Shown: positions 24,746 through 34,857 of the stretch, in pieces
Layout: each line of letters opens with the position of its first letter
Numbering within the stretch: the stretch's first letter is position 1
Assembly (NCBI GenBank): GCA_018257865.1
Contig: JAEUBA010000009.1
Coordinates: 496,001-560,000 of the forward strand
Length of the DNA stretch: 64,000 nt
Direction: 5' to 3'
Origin: Stereocaulon alpinum
Lineage: Eukaryota > Ascomycota > Lecanoromycetes > Lecanorales > Stereocaulaceae
Translations under genes and position numbers: made by a program
The notes under the pieces: generated by a model
What the model saw: the letters and a program-made list of their open reading frames with translations, nothing else
Told to the model about the DNA's origin: nothing
Databases searched by the model: none

Positions 24746-25388
24746 TTAATTCTCTTCTGGGAATCTGTGAGCTTTCTTGCAGAGATCGAGGAATTTTCGC
24801 ATCGATGAAGTAGTCAGCTTTCCTTCGTATTGGACTCTCAGGCGGTAGTCGCGTGAGACTGGGTGAGTCAACCATGCTACGCTCATCGGGTCGTATGTTC
24901 CAATATCTGCGTTGAAGTGTGCATCGAGCCACCCATGTTTCGTTTGTCCAGTATTCTTTGGGTCTCTTTTGATGCGACTATCGAACACAGACACGTACTC
25001 GCCTTGTTTTCCATCAGGTTTATGCTTCACACCGGCTCCATTGTGGGTGCTAGCCATTTCATAAGTCAGCAACCGTCATTGTAAACGAAAACCAAGCTCA
25101 GGCCCCATCATTGGAGCTTAGTACTTACTAGAGAGGAATAGCAATGTAGTGATCGAAGTGCTTGGACAACACGATAAAAGGTCGCCCTTTTGAGAAAACT
25201 GGTCCTTGAAAGGTATTGGATACGAACGTCGTCGGTTTAGTCACTTGTCGTTTCGCTTGGACAGCAGCCGTAAATCCGGAAGCTCTAGTGTCTGTATGGT
25301 ATTCCTCGTGCATAGGTGCCCGAATGATCATCCCTACCTTGACATCATGCTTCTTGAACTGTCTTTTGTTATCTCCATAAGGATTCAT
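24746..25388 (-). CDS. DUF6590-like protein, array copy M2 (187 aa)
   Basis: Exons are 25129-25388 and 24746-25049, with a 79 bp intron (GTAAGT...GGCTAG) splitting a TA|C Tyr codon at exactly the same place as in M1. Landmarks are VGMIIRAPMHEEYHTD, GRPFIVLSKHFDHYIAIPLY, THNGAG, KQGEYVSVFDSR, DPMSVAWLTHPVSRDYRL and YEGKLTTSSMRKFLDLC. The chosen ATG (25386-25388) gives a shorter N-terminus than the sister copies. Upstream, protein-like sequence (SSNPPDTQQNQSSSNNEQ) lies in another frame, so the 5' end may be damaged or have a further exon. The function is unknown. It is paired head-to-head with P2. Confidence 0.6.
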
Positions 25389-26360
25389 ATCCAAGTTCTG
25401 CCTCGATGGTACCCAGATTATTGTTCGTTGTTACTGGAGCTTTGGTTCTGTTGCGTATCAGGTGGGTTTGAAGAACAACACCGATCGACAGAATGGATGT
25501 CACCGTTAAATAGAGAAGTTGATGCGCGATGAATGACGAGATCTTGGTTGACGGAAGTTTGTTCCCGAGAGCGGGACTTCTGTGTGATATGTCAGTATAA
25601 GTGAGTAAAGCCGGTTCGTTGATCTCAGGCTCTTTGGGGCTATAGCCTTTCGAAAGAGAGCGATAGTGTGAACAATTGACCTTTGTCCCAGATTGTCCGA
25701 AGGGGTGTTGGAAGGACTTGAACAGAACATGAAGTGCGTAGAAAGTGGTGTAAAGACAAAGGGTTCCCTTCGCAGTGTTCGCCAGTGAAATCCGTAAGGA
25801 AGGTGATCTGGCTTTCTGGTGTTACAATGGATGGCAGCCCTAGCACAACGAGCCTATCGTTGCACTAATGTACTTCATATTTTTCTTTGTCATACAAATA
25901 AAACGAGTGACACAGGTGTCAATATTAACAACAACGAAGGTAAGTAGCCTATATCTGCTTATGGTTGGTAATCCTGTTTCGGGACTCACCACATCATACC
26001 GTATCACTGGAACATCAGATCTCAATCGGCTCAGGATACGTGGCTTTCTATCACTTGGGCAACAGTGACACAAGCATTAGCAATACCATTTGGAGAACCT
26101 GACAAGAAGTGTTCGTGGTTTGTGATAGGGAACGGGGACTTAAAGAGCACTCAGAGCTGTTATGTACTGGGCATCTGCACTATTTTCTTGCATATAGCAG
26201 ACTCACAGCCAGTGATACCAACTCACGCGTTCAGTGTCTTGCTCTTCAAGGACCACCAGTCGACATAAGGGTTATAGATTTGCTATAACGCCCCAACAAA
26301 CGCATTCGTACTGAATCAGAAGCAAGCCGACGGAGTCGTCTAAGTGTGCAAAAATCGTTA

Positions 26361-27602
26361 ATGTTTCGGCTACCTGTTGTAATACCACAGCTACCACTGG
26401 AAATGGAGGTTGATGGCCACCAGCACGACACTGCACATCAATTTTCGCAACCTCACCAAGCTCCATCATACACAGAAGGAAACAGCCGTCTCATAACAGT
26501 CAATGATGGCTCCAGAGATTGCCTAGCCCTGCTAGTTACAGAGGAGATGGTTGCAGCACTCAATAATCTCAGAAGAGAAAATCAGAGAGTGGCTGCCAAA
26601 GCTCAACTTCTAGACGCTGCCAGAGGAGAGGCGCTGGACATTGAGATTGATCTCGAAGGTTTGGAAGCTCACATGAAATATGCGAAAGACGCCGAGAAGA
26701 CGCAAGAGGAGGAAGAAGAGACACGGGTTAGGGTGGAACAGCTGCAGTCAAAGCTGCGCGAGGCCGAAATACGGCGAGACCTGCTTAAAGAAGATTTTGA
26801 CCCGATGAATAATGACCTACAGGACACGAGAGAATCCACCCTGAACATCTTTAGCCAGATTTTCGATGAGGCATCTTTACTGGACCCGTTGGCCCCCCAG
26901 CACGATGACTCACAGTCCACTATGGACGAAATAGGAGACCAGTATCAGCAGCGAGTCCTAGAAGAAGAGGCCGAAAGCCGCCCGCTTTCTCCTGAGGAGC
27001 TTCTTAGACAAGCGGCTTGCGATGAGTTGCAAAGAAGCTACTTTGCTCTTATGCGAGCACAGGCTGAGTTCGACGACCGAGACCAAGATTATGATCGCAA
27101 ACTCGAAAAGTTCAAGCAACTTGAAGAAGAGGGAGGTTTTAAGTGCACTCGCACAGACTTTGATTGCCGACAGCTACAACATAAACGGGAGCTCACAAGA
27201 GTACTCACTCGCGCGGGGGAAGACTATGAGAATGCAAAGGTCCAGGCGAACAAGCACGCTGTTCCGTCCTCGGAGCGTCCGGAGAGCGATCATTCAACTT
27301 TTGCTGACAGAGATGATGATGGCTATAGGGAGAGTGCAGAAGCCTGTGCAGTAGCTGATGTCGATAGAGGTCGCATTGAGAGCTGGATGTCGTGCGTCCC
27401 AGCAATACAAGACGAGCTCTTCCGGGAAGATGTCCAGCCGTATGCAACAGACATTGACGAATGGGACGCAAGATTACCGATCAATATGTGGGAGAGCATC
27501 AGTACATTCGATACTATAGGCTACGCTGCGAAGATTAGCCGATGGCAGAGTCACTGTAGAAATGTTCGGCAAGGTACGGCTTTATCGCCTGCGGAAGAGT
27601 GA
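26361..27602 (+). CDS. coiled-coil family protein, array copy P2 (413 aa)
   Basis: A single-exon open frame; the first ATG is at 26361. Order of parts: short variable N-terminus; DGSRDCLALLVTEEM (~50-63); long coiled coil rich in Glu/Arg/Leu (~64-165); acidic linker; second helical block beginning PEELLRQAACDELQRSYFAL; CTRTDFDCRQ; and an end module. The end module contains DRDDDGYRESAEA, VDRGRIESW (~333) and IDEWDAR (~365), then YAAKISRWQSHCRNVRQ. No membrane segment or signal peptide is seen. I do not recognise the family. It is probably a cytosolic or nuclear coiled-coil protein. Head-to-head with M2 across ~970 bp. Confidence 0.7.
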   Translation: MFRLPVVIPQLPLEMEVDGHQHDTAHQFSQPHQAPSYTEGNSRLITVNDGSRDCLALLVTEEMVAALNNLRRENQRVAAKAQLLDAARGEALDIEIDLEGLEAHMKYAKDAEKTQEEEEETRVRVEQLQSKLREAEIRRDLLKEDFDPMNNDLQDTRESTLNIFSQIFDEASLLDPLAPQHDDSQSTMDEIGDQYQQRVLEEEAESRPLSPEELLRQAACDELQRSYFALMRAQAEFDDRDQDYDRKLEKFKQLEEEGGFKCTRTDFDCRQLQHKRELTRVLTRAGEDYENAKVQANKHAVPSSERPESDHSTFADRDDDGYRESAEACAVADVDRGRIESWMSCVPAIQDELFREDVQPYATDIDEWDARLPINMWESISTFDTIGYAAKISRWQSHCRNVRQGTALSPAEE

Positions 27603-28094
27603 TGGACATCACACGACCTAGAGCGCCAATGACGATGTTCCTTTTGATGATGATGTGGGCTGCCTCTTTTGGGAGCACCATGTAATGCACCGTCGTTCTC
27701 ACAATACAGTCTGGTCTCGCATGTTGTATCGTCCATTGTCAATCTGTCCTTCTATATTGGAGAAAACCCTTACTTCTGGAAATTTGTATCTAGAAACAGC
27801 TTATGAATCTAGGATCCAGTCCACAACGCGATCCCTCTTTGCATCCAACTACCATCCTATCGTAATCTCATGACCCTTGCCATGAACTTGTACTTCTTTG
27901 TTCCAACACTTGTTCCGAAAATCACAACACGTTCATTATCGAAAGGCTTTTGGAGAGGAAGCGAGATAAAGAGGTGCAACAACATTCGTGTAACACATGA
28001 ATCTGTTCGTCTTGACACGTTCTTGGAGAACACTGCAAAAATTTGCTGCAATTCGTTGCATTGAAGATATCACGAATTGACGACACACCTTCTC
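27603..28094. other. array spacer without a minus-strand copy
   Basis: The gap between P2 and P3. The minus-strand partner expected by the array pattern is absent, and I found no DUF6590-like remnant here. Confidence 0.5.
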
Positions 28095-29609
28095 ATGACA
28101 GCTACCACCAGGGTTTCCCTCGAAAGTAACTCCGTCAGAGCTTTTAGCTCACCACAGGTCAACCCAGAGTCAGTGTTAAGACTAGAGGAAGCACCTATGG
28201 ACCGTGGTCAGGACCATTCAATGTATCCGATATCCATGCGTCAGTCTGTAGGGTTTGCAGGAGAGCTAGACCGTGTTCAACGTTCGAGCAAGCGTGTTCG
28301 TTCTGAGTTCATGGTGCGTTACAGGGACGCAAGTGATTTTCAGATCAATGCCCCTGGGATGGAGCAACAATCGCCTTCACTGATGGGAGAGGCGAGTATC
28401 CAGCAACCTACGAAGAACATAGAGAAGACCGAGCTGGATCCGTCATTTATGAATGGACCAAGTCGAGCTTTCCTGAGCGACAATGGCGGGTTGGCAATGT
28501 TCATCACACAAGACATGTTTAGAGCCTTCAACCATATCAGGGAGTCAAAAGAATCCATCGCGAACGGTACCAAAGCAGTCGAGGCTGCAGAAAGGAGAAT
28601 ACGGTGCATTAAATGCGATATCTACCGAGCAGAAGATGACCTTGACCATTGTCAGACGCGAGAAGAGGAACATCATACTTGTGTAGGATTGGCAGAATTG
28701 ACGGAAGACCTAAGTCAGGCGGGACAACGAGTAGAGGAACTCAAGAAGAGGATGGAGGCTGATGAAAGTCATCTCCGACATGCTAGAGAGGAATTGGAAG
28801 GATATTTTGGCAGGGTTTTGCAAGCAGAAGGTCTCCTGGAAGTTTTCAATGCAAATACTCGAAGTGTGAACGAACAAGATGAAGCACCTACAGGGGACAT
28901 GGGAGCCTTTGGCTATGCGTGGCCTCCTCAATACGAGGAACGACTTCCACCGCATTCGGAAGAGCTGGCGATGCAAACAGCACAAGAAAACCTTGACCGA
29001 AGTCTAGGCGACCTTTTGGATGTTCAATTCAGATTTAATGAGCGACACGAGCACTATATGCAAGCGTTAGCAGAATATCAACTGCTTTTTGAGATGGGAG
29101 AGATCGATTACACCTTTACAGAGTTCGGATTGCGCGACATCGAACGTGTACAGCATCTCACACAAGAATTGAAAATCGCAGAAGAGAACTACAAAGCTAC
29201 GAAAATGCATGCTAAAAGCCTTGGGTTGCCGCTATTCGATCCATATCAGTCTTCAGACTTTGTCGATAGAGACGATGACGGCTTTCGGGAAAGCGAACAA
29301 GCAGAAGAAGTCGCTGGAATCGACAGGAGTCGCATCGAAAGATGGCAGTATGGCGTCGTATATGCTCAAATGACAAATCGAGCTTCACCAAAGAGTGCTG
29401 AGCTCACAGAAATCGATGAGTGGGATGCGAGAACGGTGGGTATCGACGATAGCGCGAGTGCAGTTGACTGTGACCGTTACTGCAATAAGATTGACCTTTG
29501 GGTGAAGCACTGCAGTGACCTAAGGCAGGAGCTCGCAAGCGAAGCGCAGGCTGAAGATCTGTGGGTTCCAGATGCGAGGTTGCTCGGCGAGCGAAGACGA
29601 TCTTGCTAG
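28095..29609 (+). CDS. coiled-coil family protein, array copy P3 (504 aa)
   Basis: A single exon from the ATG at 28095. The N-terminal ~115 residues are divergent and Ser/Arg/Gln-rich. NGPSRAFLSDNGGLAMFITQDM (~120-141) matches the LALL-EM block of the other copies. It is followed by a long coiled coil, including VEELKKRMEADESHLRHARE. Then come SEELAMQTAQENLDRSLGDL, YTFTEFGLRD and LGLPLFDPYQSSDF. The end module is DRDDDGFRESEQAEEVAGID, SRIERW (~410) and TEIDEWDARTVGIDDSASAV, then KIDLWVKHCSDLRQEL. The frame is fully open. This copy has no minus-strand partner upstream. The function is unknown. Confidence 0.72.
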   Translation: MTATTRVSLESNSVRAFSSPQVNPESVLRLEEAPMDRGQDHSMYPISMRQSVGFAGELDRVQRSSKRVRSEFMVRYRDASDFQINAPGMEQQSPSLMGEASIQQPTKNIEKTELDPSFMNGPSRAFLSDNGGLAMFITQDMFRAFNHIRESKESIANGTKAVEAAERRIRCIKCDIYRAEDDLDHCQTREEEHHTCVGLAELTEDLSQAGQRVEELKKRMEADESHLRHAREELEGYFGRVLQAEGLLEVFNANTRSVNEQDEAPTGDMGAFGYAWPPQYEERLPPHSEELAMQTAQENLDRSLGDLLDVQFRFNERHEHYMQALAEYQLLFEMGEIDYTFTEFGLRDIERVQHLTQELKIAEENYKATKMHAKSLGLPLFDPYQSSDFVDRDDDGFRESEQAEEVAGIDRSRIERWQYGVVYAQMTNRASPKSAELTEIDEWDARTVGIDDSASAVDCDRYCNKIDLWVKHCSDLRQELASEAQAEDLWVPDARLLGERRRSC

Positions 29610-30053
29610 TAAGGCACTTCGTATGTTAGCCGTGAACATTAAATTCGATTTCGATAGCTGTTAAATTCACTATCTCCATGGACGCTAACGCACTTCTCTA
29701 TCATGACTTTGTCAATAGTCTATAGGTGGAGTGACCATGTTCATGGGCCCTTTCAGAGTGCTTCCCTCTTTGAGGGTGATAGTATCAAAAATCCAATCCT
29801 TTCCTTTGAGGTTAGAAATCTTGGATGGAGGGGCTTAACACGCAGCATAGATTTCCTACTAAACGTGCCAACGATTGAGAACACCGTGCGCACGTACAAA
29901 TGCAGAATAGACAGTAAATGAATATACGACAAAACCAAGCTCTATGCTAATTCTAGCTAAATTGATCGATTTGCCTCCCTCTCATGAGATGCGATATCGA
30001 GGTTGCCAAGGTCCGACACAATGTCTCATAGTAGGATGTTCTTAGATTCGCAC
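29610..30053. other. array spacer (tail-to-tail)
   Basis: Between the convergent ends of P3 and M3. A short + frame (29703-29921) has no family similarity. No terminator or repeat was recognised. Confidence 0.4.
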
Positions 30054-30770
30054 TTATTGGAGCCCAGCGATCTTGATATCACCCATAACTTTGTTATAGA
30101 GCCTTACTAATCGATACGTCGAATCGACATCTAATTCTCCACTGTAGTGGCCGTGGAGACCATATGCTCTCGAGACTGGACGCATCACATGAGCGGACGT
30201 CATCGGATCAATAGCTTGCGGTGCGTACCATTTCGCTGTGATAAGTGTGATTGGATCAGATGTCTTGTAATGAGAAACCGGCAGAAATTCGTTCTTGTGA
30301 GGCTTTCCAGAAATACCGACGCCATTATGAGTGTAACAGGGAACAGCAAGGTAGTGTTCCTCGAACAAGGCTACAACGATCATGTATCGGGGCTTGGTGT
30401 GGATTGGCCCCCATCTCGAGAACGTTACGCAGTCGACCTTGACCTTGTTGATTCCGTTGGTGTTAGTGCGGATATTGCTTGACATTCCGGAGGCAGCGTC
30501 GAGAGCTGGTACATTGGTGTGTCTGTAATCCTCTTCGTGCATGGCAGACCAGATTATCATGCCAGCATGAATGTTTCTCAATTCGCCTCCTAGAGCATTT
30601 AGATTAACCCCTTGTAAACAGACGCGTGAAAATTCTGAACGCAATATACTTTGCTGTCGCTTCGGACGCGCTCTCTGGACGGCGGCAGAGTTGTGTACGT
30701 TGTTTGAGGCATTGAGCGTCCTCCCGGTATAGCGATCGAGTGAGACTTTCTCGAGCGCTGTCCGTGGCAT
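30054..30770 (-). CDS. DUF6590-like protein, array copy M3 (238 aa)
   Basis: A single-exon gene from an ATG at 30768-30770. The N-terminal ~85 residues are basic and variable. The domain begins HAGMIIWSAMHEEDYRHTN and continues SRWGPIHTKPRYMIVVALFE, EHYLAVPCYTHNGVGISGKP, IDPMTSAHVMRPVSRAYGL and YSGELDVDSTYRLVRLYNKV. Unlike M1 and M2 it has no intron at the PxYTHNG site. The frame is fully open. Block order resembles DUF6590 (unknown function, fungal). It is head-to-head with P4 across 483 bp, so the two probably share a bidirectional promoter region, which is inference. Confidence 0.7.
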   Translation of the reverse strand: MPRTALEKVSLDRYTGRTLNASNNVHNSAAVQRARPKRQQSILRSEFSRVCLQGVNLNALGGELRNIHAGMIIWSAMHEEDYRHTNVPALDAASGMSSNIRTNTNGINKVKVDCVTFSRWGPIHTKPRYMIVVALFEEHYLAVPCYTHNGVGISGKPHKNEFLPVSHYKTSDPITLITAKWYAPQAIDPMTSAHVMRPVSRAYGLHGHYSGELDVDSTYRLVRLYNKVMGDIKIAGLQ

Positions 30771-31253
30771 ATCCAGATATTTAAGCCTTAAAGCTGGAGA
30801 TAGCGCGATTCGATGTAGAATATGTGTTAGGGTGATGTAAAGTATAAAACCATGAAATATTGATTATTAACTCGATTGCTGCGTGAAGTCGTTGGTATAG
30901 GTGTGTCCTTTAGAACTTGTGCACTTCGAACTAGATGAGATCTTTTTCTACGGACAATAAGAGGAATCCCAGCCATGATACGCAAGTCTTTATCTGACGC
31001 TGTGTTCGTTGCAACATAGAAGCATTGCTCCAGCGCAAGCATCGACGTGAATGGAAAGTAAACAATAATGGTGCTTACTAGCCTAGAATGCCTTCAAAGA
31101 CATTCCGATGACGGGTTCCTGGAGTGAACAATGCAACAGTAAGAAGCCATGAAAGAACTATAGAGAGTCCAATTTGCTGATCGGAGTCATAAAGAGTACA
31201 TACCGAAGCACGAAACATGTGGCACAAAGCGGGTCGCAACAAAGCACTCCTCA

Positions 31254-32888
31254 ATGCTCGTCTTTTTCCGGATAACAACGATAAGGGGATTTCTACTCTC
31301 ATTTGCACCGCGTTTTCTCTCTCCGTTCAAACCTCTACGAAAAGATTCCTCTCATCTAGGAAGCTACATCACTCAACGGACAGCTTCCACCCTCATATCC
31401 ATAGATAGCGCCGTTGCACCCACTATGCGAAGCATCATTCAAAGGTCATTTCCGAACGCCGCTGGATTGCAGCGGATCTTTGGCAAGCAGTCGAAATCAA
31501 ACAGTCCACAAGAGATGGATCGCCTACTGCCGTCAACTCGGTGGCCATCTCCTGACTCGCAGCACGGAATCGCACGAGACGTAGAGTCTGAGGAGAGCAT
31601 CGATTTCTCAGCGCACGTGCAGCAGAGAACGGCTAGCGATGCAACCAGATCGATGATCGCCAGCAAAGTCGAGGATTGTCACCATGAACATGGATCCCAG
31701 TTACACGAGGTAATCGATGCTGAGGACATTGCTGAAATCGGTTCCCAGACGCTACTAATTGATGGTCAAAGTGATGAGAAAGCGTTTAGCACGTGTCCAC
31801 AATTCACCGATGGGCCATGTCGCGTAGTTACTACTACTGATGGAACAAAAGACTGTCTGGCCATTCTCATCAGTAAAGAGATGCTTGACGTAGTTCAGCA
31901 GATAGCCACACAACGACAAGGAGTCGAAAACCAGCAGGAAGCTCTGAGATCAGCGCAATATGACGCCACAACTATGCAATCTGCTCCAAGCCAGACTGAT
32001 GCTCTAAGGGAGGCTATAGACAAGGTGGTAGAGATGGAGCGGTTGAAAGACGAGATAGAGAAAGGCATACCAGAGCTGTTCGAGGTACGGCAGCGGATCG
32101 TGGGGTTGCAGGAGGAACTCGCGGAGCCGGAATTGAAGCTCAAGTTCTTTCAGGACAGGTCACAAGCTCTTCTAGAGCAGACTCTGACTAACGCGAACCT
32201 TCTCACGTTGCCGGCATCTAAAACTGAATTTGTCATCGGCGGAGCGGAATCGTCGACTGTCCCGGGAGCCAAGTCCGGAGAACACGACTTACCTGGGGAG
32301 AGACCCTCGAAGAGTCAGAGCGAATTGGTGTGCCAAGAAGCTTTGGAGAATTTAGCACGAGCGCGGGAGGTACTCCAAGATGCACAAGAGACACACGACA
32401 ATCGAAGACAATACTATGCTGAGGATCTTGTAACCTATGAGCAGAATGTCGCGGATGGGGTCTACGACTTCTCATTGTCCGAATTCGATCGCATCCAAGT
32501 CACGATGGGGTTCAATTATACTAGGGAGTTGATCAAGGCAGAAGAAGGTTACGATAGCGCCAAAGCACAAGTCGAGGCTTTGGGGGTGAATGCGAGTTCA
32601 AGCTCATCCTTCTACGGAGGCTTTGACAATGAGAGCCTAGCAGGCAGTCAGCTAACGGTATTGGCGCAAACAGTTGACAGCTGCCGCATCCAAAAATGGC
32701 TCGGAAATACCTCAGAAAGCAGCAGCCAGGAGATTACCGAGCCACCAATTGACATCGATCACTGGGAGGCAAGACTACCGATTGATGTCTCGGACAGCCT
32801 AAGCGCTATAGCCGATGATGAATACTACTGCAAGCATCTTAGGCGATGGCAGGAGATCTGTAGGCTTCAGTACGGGCAGCTAGATTAG
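31254..32888 (+). CDS. coiled-coil family protein, array copy P4 (544 aa)
   Basis: A single exon. From the first ATG (31254) the N-terminus is basic and hydrophobic (MLVFFRITTIRGFLLSFAPR), like a mitochondrial presequence or a membrane anchor. An internal ATG at MRSIIQRSFPNAAG is an alternative start that would remove it. Further on are DGTKDCLAILISKEM (~200), a coiled coil, SELVCQEALENLARAREVL, YDFSLSEFDRIQ and the end module VDSCRIQKWLGN (~475), IDIDHWEARLPID and YCKHLRRWQEICRLQ. The DRDDDGYRES block is diverged here, and Trp replaces part of the consensus. Head-to-head with M3. The function is unknown. Confidence 0.7.
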   Translation: MLVFFRITTIRGFLLSFAPRFLSPFKPLRKDSSHLGSYITQRTASTLISIDSAVAPTMRSIIQRSFPNAAGLQRIFGKQSKSNSPQEMDRLLPSTRWPSPDSQHGIARDVESEESIDFSAHVQQRTASDATRSMIASKVEDCHHEHGSQLHEVIDAEDIAEIGSQTLLIDGQSDEKAFSTCPQFTDGPCRVVTTTDGTKDCLAILISKEMLDVVQQIATQRQGVENQQEALRSAQYDATTMQSAPSQTDALREAIDKVVEMERLKDEIEKGIPELFEVRQRIVGLQEELAEPELKLKFFQDRSQALLEQTLTNANLLTLPASKTEFVIGGAESSTVPGAKSGEHDLPGERPSKSQSELVCQEALENLARAREVLQDAQETHDNRRQYYAEDLVTYEQNVADGVYDFSLSEFDRIQVTMGFNYTRELIKAEEGYDSAKAQVEALGVNASSSSSFYGGFDNESLAGSQLTVLAQTVDSCRIQKWLGNTSESSSQEITEPPIDIDHWEARLPIDVSDSLSAIADDEYYCKHLRRWQEICRLQYGQLD

Positions 32889-33643
32889 AAGCAACTTGTA
32901 TGGGCTGGAGGCGAGAGAAACCTGGAGTGGCGGTGCTCGTGTCAATCTTTCTCGAGTACCTATACAAATTCAGCATATAACGAGGATATGATAGCGATGA
33001 GACTGTGACTCCCTTTTGGTGAACCTTTCAACGTGAGACCACCGAAGGTCCTAGTGGGTAGCCCAACGGTATAGCTAGCACGTCAAAAATAGAACAGATG
33101 TGATGGTTCACCGGGTGGGGAATCCTTAATTTAAGCCCGCAGGCGAGCCCTTAAAGAACTTGCAGACCCTAGGGTATTCATGATAAGGGAGTTATAGAGC
33201 CGCTCCACGGCTCGTAATCCGGGCTCTTCCCGGGGTAGGTAGAGGTTCCCTGGGTCTTGATGTGGCTAGCTGCGAGGTCAGAGCTCCGGTAATACTGTAA
33301 CACCATTCTTAGCAGAGTTCCTGTTCTAGTACTCAGAGGTCAAAAGTAATCTTCAGTCCAGGCATCTTAACCGTTGGGAGAAGTAAGAGGTAGTCATTTC
33401 AGACTTTATTAGCGCATTAGTTGCAGGTGCCAAAGAATACTTACTAGCCTGGGTTCCAAATCATAATTAGAGCTCACGTACCGTCAAAGATTTGTATGAA
33501 AACATGCATCGTTATTAGATATACTTAAACGATCATACACACTAGCCCTAGGAAGCTTGATACTCAAGCTATCTCTTGACTATCAGTAGCATAATGGTCA
33601 CACTTGAGTTATACTAACAAGATCGGTTCCCTACCTTCAGAAC
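32889..33643. other. array spacer containing a GC-richer block
   Basis: Tail-to-tail gap between P4 and M4. No gene was seen. Its middle holds a 204 bp block with LTR-like ends (see 33099-33302). Confidence 0.45.
33099..33302 (-). repeat. possible solo-LTR remnant
   Basis: On the minus strand the block begins TGTTACAG and ends CCATCACA (TG...CA). It is GC-richer than its flanks and non-coding. No target-site duplication matches at these ends, so the call is weak. Confidence 0.22.
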
Positions 33644-34339
33644 TCAATGTCTTGCACCGTGAGCCATTAAGGTACTAAAGAGCCCGAGTAAATGCTCAGT
33701 AGACTCAGCCTTCAACTTCCCTTCATACACGACCGGCAATCTGTACTTCCTAGGAACAGCGAAGGCGAAATGCGCTGCACTCATAGGCTCATAGTGGGCT
33801 ACATGTTCCTCCAGCTCCGAGGTGTAAAGCACACCATGGCGTGATTGCGGTATTTTAATCTCAGTGCGATGGTCTTGTACTGAAACGTACTCATCGGCGT
33901 GTTTTCTGGCTAGTCCATTCCCGTTATAGGAGTAGATCGGAACGGCCATGTAATGATCGTCGAACAAGGCTACGACGATGAATTTGCGGTATTTCGTATG
34001 GATGGCTCCTCCAAGCGGCGACTCTGAAATGGTTTGCGCCATCATAGATTCCCGTAACTCAACGGGGAACGATGCACCGGTACCTCCATCCCAGTCTTCC
34101 TCGTGCAGAGGTGCCCGTATGATGGTACCCAAGTTGTATTCATCCCTCAGCATCTCACGACGTCCAGGCTTCCTCTTCGAGGCGCAAGTATTGTTATTGG
34201 CCACAAGTCTATTTCCCATGACGAAAGGTGTTCTCTGAGGTGCGTAGGGGTTGCCCCGGGTTCTATTTTTAGCACTTATGTTTCGAAGTGGTAGACTGTT
34301 CGGCCCTGCGGATCTCCTCCATGCTGGTATAGCGCTCAT
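33644..34339 (-). CDS. DUF6590-like protein, array copy M4 (231 aa)
   Basis: A single-exon gene from an ATG at 34337-34339. The basic, Asn/Arg-rich N-terminal ~70 residues are followed by LGTIIRAPLHEEDWDGGTG, GAIHTKYRKFIVVALFDDHY, MAVPIYSYNGNGLARKHADE, YVSVQDHRTEI, YEPMSAAHFAFAVPRKYRL and YEGKLKAESTEHLLGLF. This is the cleanest copy for recognising the DUF6590-like block order: a charged loop, a hydrophobic VVALF strand, a YxxNG(N/K)G turn, then a PMSxxxF helix. It has no intron at the site used in M1/M2. Head-to-head with P5 across 518 bp. The function is unknown. Confidence 0.72.
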   Translation of the reverse strand: MSAIPAWRRSAGPNSLPLRNISAKNRTRGNPYAPQRTPFVMGNRLVANNNTCASKRKPGRREMLRDEYNLGTIIRAPLHEEDWDGGTGASFPVELRESMMAQTISESPLGGAIHTKYRKFIVVALFDDHYMAVPIYSYNGNGLARKHADEYVSVQDHRTEIKIPQSRHGVLYTSELEEHVAHYEPMSAAHFAFAVPRKYRLPVVYEGKLKAESTEHLLGLFSTLMAHGARH

Positions 34340-34857
34340 GTTGCTTTTGATATATTGACGTTATTGGCGTGCAAATCGGTAAGCTCGCATGGATCGCAGA
34401 GACAACGTCCTATTTATTTAGTGTTGACAAGGAAAGTCCAATGTTTTTAGAGCACGTAGAGTCTAGCGATAGAGAAGGGTTCATTCGTCGGAGATCCTAA
34501 TGTAAACAATGTATATTGTGCCAGCGTTGAATGACGGCCATGACAAAGAGCAGACAATGTGGTCCGAGAGGACAATGGCTTGCTTTCGTGAATGCTCCTG
34601 TTGACAAAGCCTCGAAGGCACGAGCGGCCAAGGGTTGTGAATTCCAAGCACAATGTGAACAAAGGCCAAAGCACCCACGTTGACAAAGCCACCTCTAGGC
34701 CCCACCAGTGACAGTTGTATCCATCTGTTGTCTTCCAACGTTTTTCCCCAATTTACACCGCAACCCACACAAGCAACTTCTACTGGAGCTGCAAATCCAC
34801 CAGATAGGCGGTATCACGTTCTTCTAGGCATTAGGAGCCCCTGGAAATTTTGGAAAA

